Source: Mesorhizobium sp. LSJC280B00 (lineage in GTDB: Bacteria; Pseudomonadota; Alphaproteobacteria; Rhizobiales; Rhizobiaceae). From it: 64,000 nt of DNA. The position numbers and the translations under genes are program-made. The DNA lies in NCBI RefSeq assembly GCF_000502835.1, contig NZ_AYVL01000005.1:235955-299954 (forward strand), written 5' to 3'. A model generated the notes under the pieces. That model did not search any database. It was not told the origin of the DNA and saw only the letters and a list, made by a program, of their open reading frames with translations. Of the stretch, positions 8,513-16,256 are shown piece after piece. The number at the start of each line of letters is the position of its first letter. The stretch's first letter is position 1.

Positions 8513-8704
8513 TCACGCCGCAATGGCCATTTTGGCCGGGGCTTGTGCTCTTGGAAGCACAGAAGCCGCCGCCAATGGCGCACCGCCAAACTGGCCGGCG
8601 GCAGGAATGTCCCCATTGGCGAGAATACCGACAGCAGCTTCTGCCCCTGAATTTGAAGGCCAAAGCATGCCGCGCGCGGCAACAAGGAGGGTGGCGTCGC
8701 TCAT
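8513..8704 (-). CDS. Possible small protein upstream of the Rrf2 gene
   Basis: A 63-codon frame beginning MSDATLLVAARGMLW and ending APAKMAIAA, Ala/Gly/Pro-rich. It is preceded by a strong ribosome-binding site (GGAGAGG, 4 bases before the ATG). That site is the main reason to list it; I recognise no family. It would be read before the Rrf2 gene on the same strand and could be a leader peptide, or it may be non-coding. Confidence 0.3.
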   Translation of the reverse strand: MSDATLLVAARGMLWPSNSGAEAAVGILANGDIPAAGQFGGAPLAAASVLPRAQAPAKMAIAA

Positions 8705-8968
8705 CGTCCTCTCCAATCCTTCAATGTCGATAAGGATACTAGACTTAACCGCGAACACAGGGAACTTGTTTCCAATTTCTTGGCTATTCACAGCACGGGT
8801 TTGCCGATGCAGGGGCGAAAACGGGAAATCCTTGTTGCGCGCATGGACGACGTGGAAGCGGTTCCCGGGCAAGGATGATGGTTCTCACCCGGGCCGTCAC
8901 CCAGAAGCGCGCGAACTGCCATAGCCAGATGACTTTTTCTAACAAGACCGAACCGATTGGAAGGATTT

Positions 8969-8991
8969 AACTCTACAAGGACGATAGAGTT
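8969..8991. promoter_or_regulatory. Candidate operator upstream of tauA
   Basis: A perfect 7-base inverted repeat AACTCTA ... TAGAGTT with a 9-base spacer (CAAGGACGA), ending about 52 bases before the tauA start. It shares the CTA ... TAG core with the repeat near the Rrf2 gene, so it may be the Rrf2 binding site controlling the transporter. Confidence 0.5.
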
Positions 8992-9043
8992 AGGTGACTA
9001 TGAAACGCAATCCGGGTTTTTCTCGTTTTTCAAGGAGCCTTTC

Positions 9044-10057
9044 ATGTCCACCATTTCGCGACGTATCGTTCTCTTGTCCTCGGCGGCCTTGGCTGGTGCG
9101 GCCTTTCTCGGCCCAGCCGATGCGCAGGACCTCAAGATCACTATCGGCTACCAGACGGTCGTCGAACCCTCGAAGGTGCCGCAGGCCGACGGCGCCTATG
9201 AGAGCGCGACCAAGGCGACAATCGACTGGCGGAAATTCGATTCCGGCGCCGACGTGATCGCGGCGATCGCTTCCGGTTCGGTCGACATCGGTTATGTCGG
9301 CTCGAGCCCGCTGGCGGCGGCGGCGAGCCACGAGCTTCCCATCCAGACAATCTTCATTGTCGGGCTGATCGGCGAATCCGAAGCCCTTGTCGCCCGCAAC
9401 GGCGCCGGCATCGAGAAGGCCGCCGACCTTGCCGGCAAGAAGGTGGCGGTGCCCTTCGTTTCGACGACGCATTACAGCCTGCTTGCCGCGCTGAAGCATG
9501 AGGGTGTCGACCCGAAGTCGGTCGATATTCTCAATCTGCGGCCGCCGGAGATCGCGGCGGCATGGGCGCGCGGCGACATCGACGCCGCCTATGTCTGGGA
9601 TCCGGCACTCGGCCAGATCAAGACTTCGGGCAAGGTCGTGCTGGATTCCTCGCAGGTCGCCGCCTGGGGCGCGCCGACCTTCGACGCCTGGATCGTGCGC
9701 ACCGACTTCGCCGAAAGGAACCCGGAAGCGGTGCGCGACTTCGTCAAAGTGACGGGCGCGGCCTATGCCGAGTTCCTGGCCAAGCCGGACGTCTGGTCGG
9801 TGACGTCGCCGCAAGCGGCGAAGATCGCCACGATCACCGGGGCCAAGCTGGAGGACGTGCCGCAACTATTGAGGGGCTATGTCTTCCCGACGCTCGAGGA
9901 GCAAGCCTCGGACAAGTTCCTCGGTGGCGGCACGGTCAAGGCGGTCGAGGCGACATCGGCCTTCCTCAAGGAGCAGGGCAAGATTGACGCCGTGCTGCCG
10001 GATTATTCGAAATACGTGTCGTCGAAATATGTCAGCGAAGCGCTTGCCTCGAACTGA
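9044..10057 (+). CDS. tauA: Taurine/sulfonate ABC transporter substrate-binding protein
   Basis: A 337-residue periplasmic binding protein. The start follows AAGGAGCC. The N-terminus MSTISRRIVLLSSAALAGAA is a signal peptide, with a paired Arg that could make it Tat-like, and probable cleavage near ADA-QD. The mature part reads KITIGYQTVVEPSKVPQADG, DIGYVGSSPLAAAASHELP and AAYVWDPALGQIKTSGKV, as in TauA proteins. It would capture taurine or other sulfonates in the periplasm. A strong hairpin follows the gene, before tauB, and may favour higher levels of the binding protein. Confidence 0.9.
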   Translation: MSTISRRIVLLSSAALAGAAFLGPADAQDLKITIGYQTVVEPSKVPQADGAYESATKATIDWRKFDSGADVIAAIASGSVDIGYVGSSPLAAAASHELPIQTIFIVGLIGESEALVARNGAGIEKAADLAGKKVAVPFVSTTHYSLLAALKHEGVDPKSVDILNLRPPEIAAAWARGDIDAAYVWDPALGQIKTSGKVVLDSSQVAAWGAPTFDAWIVRTDFAERNPEAVRDFVKVTGAAYAEFLAKPDVWSVTSPQAAKIATITGAKLEDVPQLLRGYVFPTLEEQASDKFLGGGTVKAVEATSAFLKEQGKIDAVLPDYSKYVSSKYVSEALASN

Positions 10058-10100
10058 CGCCAACGCGCGCGGTTCTCCTTCCCTGACGCCGCGTGCTCCC

Positions 10101-10136
10101 TGCCCCGAACCGCTTGCGAGGAGCGGCTTCGGGGCA
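10101..10136 (+). promoter_or_regulatory. Intercistronic stem-loop between tauA and tauB
   Basis: TGCCCCGAACCGCT pairs with AGCGGCTTCGGGGCA across a 7-base loop, giving a 14-bp stem with one bulged G. There is no U-run, so it is more likely an mRNA-stabilising or attenuating element than a full terminator. Confidence 0.6.
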
Positions 10137-10165
10137 GACAGATTCGGAATATCGGCGAGGTTCCC

Positions 10166-10939
10166 ATGACGCATCTCGTGCTCGACAAGGTCTCGGTCCA
10201 CTATGACGGTCAGCCGGCGCCGGCGGTCGAAAATGTGTCGATTGAGATCGCCAAGGATGACTTCGTTGTCCTGGTCGGCCGCTCAGGCTGCGGCAAGACC
10301 TCGTTGCTCAACGTCGCTGCGGGCCTGGTCGAGCCTGTGCGCGGACGCGCCACGATTGGCGGCAGGCCGATCACGGCGCCAGGTTCTGACCGCGCCGTCG
10401 TGTTCCAGAACGACGCGCTGTTTCCGTGGCTGACCGCGCGGGAAAATGTCGCCTTTGCGCTCAGGCTGCGCGGTGTCAGGGCCGCCGAACGGGCGCGGAC
10501 TGCCGACGACCTTCTGGCGCTGGTGAAACTCGACGGCGCCGGCGACAAGCGCATCTGGGAGCTTTCCGGCGGCATGCGCCAGCGCGTCGGCCTGGCCCGG
10601 GCGCTGGCGGCCGAACCGCAATTCCTGCTGCTCGACGAGCCGCTGGGCGCACTCGATGCGCTGACCCGGGAACGCATGCAGACGATGCTGCTCGATCTGT
10701 GGACGGCAAGCCAGGTCGGCGTGCTGATGGTCACGCACGGCATCGACGAAGCGCTGGTTCTTGCCACCCGTATCATTGTGCTCGCTCCCGGCCCTGGCCG
10801 GGTGGTGTGGAGCTTCGAGACCGGCTTCAGCCGGCGCTATGCAGCCGGCGAGGCCATTCGCAGCATCAAGGCCGATCCCGCGTTTGTGGCGGCGCGCAGC
10901 GAACTGACCGACGCGATCTTCGAAGGAGAGGCGGCGTGA
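10166..10939 (+). CDS. tauB: Taurine/sulfonate ABC transporter ATP-binding protein
   Basis: A 257-residue ABC ATPase with Walker A VGRSGCGKTSLLNVAAG, Q-loop region VVFQNDALFPWLT, signature LSGGMRQRVGLARAL and Walker B FLLLDEPLGALDALTRE. The Q-loop sequence is that of the nitrate/sulfonate/taurine (SsuB/TauB) subfamily. It energises import at the cytoplasmic face. Its stop overlaps the GTG start of the permease gene. Confidence 0.9.
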   Translation: MTHLVLDKVSVHYDGQPAPAVENVSIEIAKDDFVVLVGRSGCGKTSLLNVAAGLVEPVRGRATIGGRPITAPGSDRAVVFQNDALFPWLTARENVAFALRLRGVRAAERARTADDLLALVKLDGAGDKRIWELSGGMRQRVGLARALAAEPQFLLLDEPLGALDALTRERMQTMLLDLWTASQVGVLMVTHGIDEALVLATRIIVLAPGPGRVVWSFETGFSRRYAAGEAIRSIKADPAFVAARSELTDAIFEGEAA

Positions 10940-11802
10940 CCATTTCCTCCTACACCGAGCGGCCGCAGCGCTCCAATATCGACGACGGAGCCGACGCACT
11001 GTCGGTGCCATGGTCGCGGCCGCCGCCGAGACGCAGCCGCGTTTCGGCCCGCATGGTCAGCGCAATCACCATTCTGGTGGTGCTGGCGGCGTGGACGGTA
11101 TCGGCCCGCCTGCAATTGGTGTCGCCGGTTTTCCTGCCGTCGCCCGTGGCAGTCTGGAACAAATTTGTCGTCGTCGCCCGTGACGGCTTTGTCGACGCGA
11201 CGCTCGCCCAGCATATTGCCGCCAGCCTGTGGCGGGTGTTTGCAGCGCTGATCGCGGCCGTTTTCGTCGGCGTTCCCATCGGGCTGGCGATCGGCGTCAG
11301 CACGATCGGGCGCGGCATCTTCGATCCGCTGCTCGAATTCCTGCGGCCGATCCCGCCGCTCGCCTATCTGCCGCTGATCATTATCTGGTTCGGCATTGGC
11401 GAGCCGTCCAAGATCCTGGTGATTGCCATTGCCATGCTGGCGCCAGTTGCGCTGTCGACGGCATCGGGTGTTCGCGGCGTATCGAAGGACCGCATCAATG
11501 CAGCGCGCTCACTTGGCGCCACGCGGCGCCAAGTGATCAGGCAGGTGATCCTACCCAGCGCGCTGCCCTCGATCCTGACCGGTCTGCGCATCGCGCTTGG
11601 CGCCGGCTGGTCGACGCTTGTCGCCGCCGAGCTGGTGGCCGCGACGCGTGGGCTTGGCTTCATGATCCAGTCCGCTGCCCAGTTCCTCGTCACCGACGTG
11701 GCGGTGATGGGCATCCTGGTGATCGCGGCCATTGCCTTCGTGCTCGAATTCATCATCCGCAGGATCGAGCGGGTGCTCGTCCCGTGGGCGGGGCGGGAGT
11801 AA
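10936..11802 (+). CDS. tauC: Taurine/sulfonate ABC transporter permease
   Basis: A 288-residue inner-membrane permease starting at a GTG that overlaps the tauB stop (GTGA) and is preceded by GGAGAGG. A charged N-terminal tail of about 45 residues leads into about six membrane helices. The ABC-coupling EAA loop is visible as INAARSLGATRRQVIRQVIL. The segment LRPIPPLAYLPLIIIWFGIG is characteristic of the SsuC/TauC/NrtB group. It forms the transmembrane channel with TauB. Confidence 0.9.
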   Translation: MTISSYTERPQRSNIDDGADALSVPWSRPPPRRSRVSARMVSAITILVVLAAWTVSARLQLVSPVFLPSPVAVWNKFVVVARDGFVDATLAQHIAASLWRVFAALIAAVFVGVPIGLAIGVSTIGRGIFDPLLEFLRPIPPLAYLPLIIIWFGIGEPSKILVIAIAMLAPVALSTASGVRGVSKDRINAARSLGATRRQVIRQVILPSALPSILTGLRIALGAGWSTLVAAELVAATRGLGFMIQSAAQFLVTDVAVMGILVIAAIAFVLEFIIRRIERVLVPWAGRE

Positions 11803-11821
11803 CCGGACCGGAGACGTGACG

Positions 11822-12010
11822 ATGCCCCATTCCACCGCTGTACTGTTTGCGCATTTCGGCCATTGGCTCCGCCTGATCAAGGCCGGAGACAAACAGCCGC
11901 CTGACGGCGAACGCAAAACGCCGACGCCGGTGCATCTGGACGCGGAGCGCAACCGCCTGCCACCGCGCGACGAAAGTTTCTACTGGGGCTGGCAATACTG
12001 GTCGCGGTGA
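11822..12010 (+). CDS. Small hypothetical protein at the end of the tau operon
   Basis: A 62-residue protein beginning MPHSTAVLFAHFGHWLRLIK and ending DESFYWGWQYWSR, with a good ribosome-binding site (CGGAG) and only 19 bases after tauC. It is soluble, rich in aromatic residues at the C-terminus, and has no signal peptide. I do not recognise the family. Its position suggests co-transcription with the transporter. Confidence 0.6.
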   Translation: MPHSTAVLFAHFGHWLRLIKAGDKQPPDGERKTPTPVHLDAERNRLPPRDESFYWGWQYWSR

Positions 12011-12069
12011 GCGGCCGCCACGGGTCCGCTGTGTGCTGCTCCGGCGAATGCCTGAGGATCGACCCCTGC

Positions 12070-12255
12070 TCAAACGCGCGAGCGGTTCGCCCAGGCCAGC
12101 CCCGCCAAGCCAACCAGCGCGGTGACGATGCCGGCATACAGCCATTGCGACTGGCCGGTCATGAAGCTGCCCTGGACCCAACCGATGCCTTGCAATGACC
12201 ACAGCACGCCGATGGCGAGCACAATCAAGGCCAGCAGATTTTTGATCAATCTCAT
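12070..12255 (-). CDS. Small two-helix membrane protein
   Basis: A 61-residue protein, MRLIKNLLALIVLAIGVLWS followed by a short polar loop and WLYAGIVTALVGLAGLAWA, predicted to form two transmembrane helices with a basic tail. A clear AAAGGAG site lies 10 bases upstream of the ATG. It resembles the many small uncharacterised inner-membrane proteins of rhizobia. No function is proposed. Confidence 0.7.
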   Translation of the reverse strand: MRLIKNLLALIVLAIGVLWSLQGIGWVQGSFMTGQSQWLYAGIVTALVGLAGLAWANRSRV

Positions 12256-12562
12256 CGTTGCAAACTCCTTTTCAAAGTCGATCGCCAGCCGTGCCCTCGT
12301 ACCGGTGGAAGAGCGAAAAGAAGCGGTTCGGTCACGCCAACTTCTACTTAGATGCTAACCTCTGATCCTGCGCAAGACATGCGGAGATCGGTGCAAAGAT
12401 CATCAAGGAAGCTGTGCCGCTCTGCGGCAAATCTCTGACAAATTGTTTCGCGCCGACTCCAAACGTGTAACATTGCCATGGAACCGACAGATCATTGCCG
12501 CATTTGCTGCCTCATTCGCCCCTAACCGCCGCGGGTCTGTCAACGGAGCCAGTCCCCAACAC
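12256..12562. other. Divergent intergenic region
   Basis: About 300 bases between a leftward small membrane protein and the rightward RlpA-like gene. Apart from a short hairpin (GCCGC/GCGGC near 12416-12428) I see no gene, repeat or strong operator; it presumably holds the two promoters. Confidence 0.5.
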
Positions 12563-12922
12563 ATGAACAAAAGCAACCGGACCGCGCTCGTCGCGGCCAT
12601 GATCGCGGCTGGCCTGATGGTCGGCGCATCCACTGCCAGCGCCGCCGCGCAGTGCGGCCGTGCCTCCTGGTACTCACTGCATTCCAGAACCGCTTCCGGT
12701 GAACGCATGAACCCGTCGGCGCTGACCGCAGCGCATCGCAGCCTGCCGTTCGGCACCAAGCTGAAGGTGACCAACCGCAACAATGGCCGCAGCGTCGTCG
12801 TGCGTATCAACGACCGCGGCCCGTTTATCAGGGGCCGGATGCTCGATCTGTCGAAGGGCGCCGCCAGCCAGCTTGGCTTCATCAGCTCGGGCCACACCGC
12901 TGTCTGCATGGCACGGGTCTAA
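12563..12922 (+). CDS. RlpA-like double-psi beta-barrel protein
   Basis: A 119-residue exported protein. Signal peptide [20 protein letters not shown] ends near ASA-AAQ. The mature part is a minimal double-psi beta-barrel of the RlpA type: [31 protein letters not shown] and [17 protein letters not shown]. RlpA proteins are periplasmic or outer-membrane factors acting on denuded septal peptidoglycan. There is no lipobox and no SPOR domain, so this is the short form. The start at MNKSN was chosen because it immediately precedes the signal peptide. Confidence 0.85.
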   Translation: MNKSNRTALVAAMIAAGLMVGASTASAAAQCGRASWYSLHSRTASGERMNPSALTAAHRSLPFGTKLKVTNRNNGRSVVVRINDRGPFIRGRMLDLSKGAASQLGFISSGHTAVCMARV

Positions 12923-13177
12923 CGGCCGCCACGGCCGGACACCGCCTCCGACGCTCGTCCCCAATAGCCGTGCTGCTTGCCAGGCCTTCGCAGGTGCACA
13001 TTGAGCCGGCTGTTGCCGTTCCAGGCGGATTCTCAACGCCTTGGACGAAAGAACGAGGATAAATCACGCAAGTTGACGTATTGCATCGCAGCAGATTGTT
13101 GCTAACTTCCCCGCAAGGCATTCAAGGCTCGGCGCTGCTCGTCGGCCCTTCGATCGCAGTCGGCAGCGGGGTTCTCG

Positions 13178-14455
13178 ATGTTCTACCAGCTCTACGAACT
13201 GAACCACGCCGCCTTGCAGCCGGCGCGCCTCTATGCCGATGCGGTGCGCCTGTTCTACTCCAATCCGCTCAATCCGGTCTCACACACGTCCTGGGGCCGC
13301 TCGGTTGCGGCAACGGCCGAACTGTTCGAGCGCACGACGCGCCGCTACGGCAAGCCGCAATTCGGCCTGACCAAAACCGTGGTCGACTGGAAAACCGTCG
13401 AGGTCAGCGAACGCACCGTCTGGTCGCGGCCGTTCTGCAACCTGGTCCGTTTCGAGCGCGCGGTTCCGGCTGGGCGCCGGCCGGATCCGAAGCTGTTGAT
13501 CGTCGCGCCGATGTCGGGCCACTACGCGACGCTGCTGCGCGGCACGGTGGAGGCGATGCTGCCCTATGCCGACGTGCATATCACCGACTGGGTCGACGCC
13601 CGCATGGTGCCGCTGGCCGACGGCAGCTTCGATCTTGACGACTATATCGACTACATCGTCGACATGCTGCATGCGCTGGGCCCCGACACCCATGTGATGG
13701 CGGTGTGCCAGCCTTCGGTGCCGGTGCTGGCGGCGGCGGCACTGATGGAAGCCAAGGGCGATCCGTTCGTGCCCTCGACGATGACGCTGATGGGCGGGCC
13801 GATCGACACGCGCCGCAATCCGACGGCGGTCAATCTGCTGGCGCAGGAAAAGGGCATCGACTGGTTCCGCGACAACGTCATTATGCGCGCGCCCTGGCCG
13901 GTGCCGGGCTTCGGCCGCGAGGTCTATCCTGGCTTCCTGCAGCTTTCGGGGTTCATGAGCATGAACCTCGACCGCCACATCATCGCCCACAAGGACTTCT
14001 TCATGCATCTGGTGAAGCATGACGGCGACAATGCCGAGAAGCACCGCGAGTTCTACGACGAATATCTGGCGGTGATGGATCTGACGGCGGAATTCTACCT
14101 GCAGACCGTCGACACCGTGTTTGTCCGCCAGGCCTTGCCCAAGGGCAAAATGACGCATCGCGGCGTGGCGGTCGACCCTTCGGCGATCCGCAATGTCGCC
14201 CTGTTCACGGTCGAGGGCGAGAACGACGACATCTCCGGACTCGGCCAGACCAAGGCGGCGCACGACCTGTGCATCAACATCCCGGCCGACAGGCACGCCC
14301 ATTACATGCAGCCGGCGGTCGGCCATTATGGTGTGTTCAACGGCTCGCGCTTCCGCTCCGAAATCGTGCCGCGCATCGTTGATTTCATTACCAGCTATGG
14401 CCGTCAGAACCGCGTTGCGGTGAAGCCGAAACTGGTCCGGACCGGCAAGAAATAG
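13178..14455 (+). CDS. phaZ: Intracellular polyhydroxyalkanoate depolymerase
   Basis: A 425-residue protein matching the intracellular PhaZ family: N-terminal MFYQLYELNHAALQPARLYA, the nucleophile region THVMAVCQPSVPVLAAAALM, the central TLMGGPIDTRRNPTAVNLLA, and the C-terminal HYGVFNGSRFRSEIVPRI with the probable catalytic His. The nucleophile is a Cys (C177) in place of Ser, as known for Ralstonia-type PhaZ. It mobilises stored poly-3-hydroxybutyrate in the cytoplasm. It appears to be a single-gene transcript. Confidence 0.92.
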   Translation: MFYQLYELNHAALQPARLYADAVRLFYSNPLNPVSHTSWGRSVAATAELFERTTRRYGKPQFGLTKTVVDWKTVEVSERTVWSRPFCNLVRFERAVPAGRRPDPKLLIVAPMSGHYATLLRGTVEAMLPYADVHITDWVDARMVPLADGSFDLDDYIDYIVDMLHALGPDTHVMAVCQPSVPVLAAAALMEAKGDPFVPSTMTLMGGPIDTRRNPTAVNLLAQEKGIDWFRDNVIMRAPWPVPGFGREVYPGFLQLSGFMSMNLDRHIIAHKDFFMHLVKHDGDNAEKHREFYDEYLAVMDLTAEFYLQTVDTVFVRQALPKGKMTHRGVAVDPSAIRNVALFTVEGENDDISGLGQTKAAHDLCINIPADRHAHYMQPAVGHYGVFNGSRFRSEIVPRIVDFITSYGRQNRVAVKPKLVRTGKK

Positions 14456-14610
14456 GCGACCAGCGATGATGCCGCGCCCGCGACCTCGCATCAGGTCGGC
14501 CAACGCTAAAATTACCGGTTGGAACCGGTGTAGTCCATCCGAGCTGTTGCACAATAGTCGCGTTGGCGCCACGCGGGTAACCATGCCGCAAAATCAATCC
14601 ATCCTCATAA

Positions 14611-14648
14611 TTGACACGGACTGTAAATACCCCTTAACGTTTCGTTAA
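14611..14648 (+). promoter_or_regulatory. Candidate promoter with an overlapping CtrA-type box
   Basis: A TTGACA hexamer at 14611-14616 is followed, near the expected -10 position, by TTAACGTTTCGTTAA (14634-14648). This is an exact match to TTAA-N7-TTAA, the alphaproteobacterial CtrA recognition pattern. It lies 22 bases upstream of the transglutaminase-like gene. Confidence 0.5.
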
Positions 14649-14670
14649 TAACAAGGGACAAGCGGGGACA

Positions 14671-15288
14671 ATGATTTCCTCACCAATGGCGAGAACGCTG
14701 CGCCTGTGCGCGCTGGCCGGACTTACTGTGGCGGCAGGTTGGGCCGGTTCGGCCTCGGCAGCCAGCCCGATGATAACAGGTGGCCCGACCTCGCAGCCGA
14801 TCGGCCATTATGATTTCTGCAAGAGCTACGCGTCCGAATGCACGATCCGCCCGAAGGATCTGTCGCCCGCCAGCCTGACCGGCTCGCTGTGGCGCAAGCT
14901 GCTCAGCGTCACGGCAAGGGTTAACGCCGCCGTCAAGCCGGAGAGCGACTTCGACATCTACGGCAAGGACGAGGTCTGGGCCTATCCCGACAAGGGCGTC
15001 GGCGATTGCGAGGACTATGTCCTGGAAAAGCGCCGTGAGCTGAACCGGCTGGGCGTCTCGTTTTCCGATCTGCTTATGACCGTCGTGCGCAAGCCGGATG
15101 GCGAAGGCCACGCCGTGCTGACGGTGCGCACCGACAAGGGCGACTACATCCTTGACAATCTGACCGACCAGGTCCGTTCCTGGGACCAGACCGGCTATCG
15201 TTTCCTCAAGCGGCAGGCGATTGACAATACCGGCCGCTGGGTCTCGATCCGCGGCGGCCAGCAGGTTCTGGTCGGCTCGGTCCAGTAA
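14671..15288 (+). CDS. Transglutaminase-like cysteine peptidase (BTLCP family)
   Basis: A 205-residue exported protein with an N-terminal signal sequence (MARTLRLCALAGLTVAAGWA, cleavage near ASA-ASP). The Cys-His-Asp triad of bacterial transglutaminase-like cysteine peptidases is visible: C113 in KGVGDCEDYVLEKRR, H147 in GEGHAVLTVRT and D162 in YILDNLTDQ. These proteins are periplasmic; LapG, a relative, cleaves adhesins, but no LapD-like partner is present here. A CtrA-type box upstream suggests cell-cycle control. It is convergent with the XRE gene, nine bases apart. Confidence 0.88.
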   Translation: MISSPMARTLRLCALAGLTVAAGWAGSASAASPMITGGPTSQPIGHYDFCKSYASECTIRPKDLSPASLTGSLWRKLLSVTARVNAAVKPESDFDIYGKDEVWAYPDKGVGDCEDYVLEKRRELNRLGVSFSDLLMTVVRKPDGEGHAVLTVRTDKGDYILDNLTDQVRSWDQTGYRFLKRQAIDNTGRWVSIRGGQQVLVGSVQ

Positions 15289-15297
15289 CAAGGCAGC

Positions 15298-15666
15298 TCA
15301 TTTCGGCCGTGCCAGCGCGGCGCGGATCGACGCAATGATGCGGCGAAGCTCGGCTTCGTCGAGCTTTTCAATGTTGTCGGCCAGGAGATTGGCAAGCTCG
15401 GTCGCCGCCGGGCTAAGGCCCGACGTGTCGAGCTTGACGCGCGGATGCGAGGTTTCGGCCAGCCGCGCCAGTTCCTCGGCGTCATCCCAAATGATGTTGA
15501 AATAGCCGATGATCTTCTGGATCAGCGTCCAGCTCGGCGCACCGCGGCGGCCGTGTTCCAGCGCCGAGAGATAGGCTGCGCTGACGCCGATCGCCTTGGC
15601 CATGTCCTTCTGGCTGACGCCGCGCTCGTTTCGCAGCACGCGAAGCTTTTCGCCGAACGGGGTCAC
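15298..15666 (-). CDS. XRE-family helix-turn-helix regulator
   Basis: A 122-residue DNA-binding protein. Residues 1-60 form a Cro/C1-type HTH (FGEKLRVLRNERGVSQKDMA, then IGVSAAYLSALEHGRRGAPS); the C-terminal half is helical and acidic. The start is a GTG preceded by AAGG inside the last unit of a tandem repeat. It is the last gene of the leftward cluster Tim44-like, mltA, Smr, XRE. The target is unknown. Confidence 0.88.
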   Translation of the reverse strand: MTPFGEKLRVLRNERGVSQKDMAKAIGVSAAYLSALEHGRRGAPSWTLIQKIIGYFNIIWDDAEELARLAETSHPRVKLDTSGLSPAATELANLLADNIEKLDEAELRRIIASIRAALARPK

Positions 15667-15723
15667 AAGCGCACCTTCATGGGTGCATCCTCATAGGTGC
15701 GTCCCTCATGGGCGTGTCCTCAT
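15667..15723 (-). repeat. Short tandem repeat between the Smr and XRE genes
   Basis: Read on the minus strand, four consecutive 14-15-base units each begin ATGAGG or ATGAAG and contain a GC-C core: ATGAGGACACGCCC, ATGAGGGACGCACCT, ATGAGGATGCACCC, ATGAAGGTGCGCTT. The first ATG overlaps the Smr stop codon, and the last unit supplies the ribosome-binding site of the XRE gene. Confidence 0.75.
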
Positions 15724-16256
15724 GAGCGCGCCCGCCGCAAGCGGATATAGAGCGCACCCGAGCCGCCATGTTTGCGGGCGGCATGGTCGTGGCTGGAGAC
15801 GAGGGGCCGGAAGGCGGGTGTCGACAGCCATGACGGTACGGCGCGCCGCAAGACGCCATCACCGCCCGACGAGGAACCCTTGCCGGTGATCACAAGGACG
15901 TAGCGGATGCCGCCGGCATGCGCCCGGCACAGGAAGGAAAACAGCAGCGAATAGGCTTCGTCCTGGGTCAGGCCATGCAGGTCGACGCGGCCCTCGATCG
16001 GCAGCCGGCCCTTCGACAGCTTGTCCAGCGTCGGTTCGTCGAGTGCGTGGGAGACATGCTGCGCCTTCGGCTTTGCGGCCGTGGCAGCATTGCCCGCGAC
16101 CTGTGCCGGCGGCGGCGCCTGCCTGGTCTCGTCGATCTCCGGCCCGACGTCTGGAATTTCGACGGCGGTTTTGCCCTTCAGCGGCTTTGCCGTGCGCGCC
16201 ACCAGGTTCCACAGCACCCGGTCGTCCTCGCTCAGCCTGTCGATGCGCCGGGTCAT
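15720..16256 (-). CDS. Smr-domain protein
   Basis: A 178-residue protein. A polar N-terminal half leads into a C-terminal Smr domain: RVDLHGLTQDEAYSLLFSFL, YVLVITGKGSSSGGDGVLRR and VSSHDHAARKHGGSGALYIR. Smr domains are RNA or DNA endonucleases using the DLHG and GKG motifs, and stand-alone forms act in mRNA or ribosome rescue. The start overlaps the mltA stop (ATGA), so the two are coupled. Placement directly after mltA is common in alphaproteobacteria. Confidence 0.88.
   Translation of the reverse strand: MTRRIDRLSEDDRVLWNLVARTAKPLKGKTAVEIPDVGPEIDETRQAPPPAQVAGNAATAAKPKAQHVSHALDEPTLDKLSKGRLPIEGRVDLHGLTQDEAYSLLFSFLCRAHAGGIRYVLVITGKGSSSGGDGVLRRAVPSWLSTPAFRPLVSSHDHAARKHGGSGALYIRLRRARS

Larger units (their letters stand above)
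8366..9043. other. Divergent regulatory region between Rrf2 and tauA
   Basis: About 680 bases with no recognised gene. It holds two perfect inverted repeats (8448-8474 and 8969-8991), a third degenerate look-alike (8727-8747), and a possible small leftward ORF. Base composition is more AT-rich than in the flanking genes around 8455-8515 and 8720-8790, as expected for promoters. Confidence 0.6.

Noticed and set aside
8496-8924. Rightward 142-codon ORF in the Rrf2-tauA gap
   Set aside because: Frame crosses the candidate operator sites and lacks a ribosome-binding site and any family resemblance.
13280-14584. Open frame of about 434 codons antisense to phaZ
   Set aside because: No recognisable domain, and it covers a full-length PHA depolymerase on the other strand.
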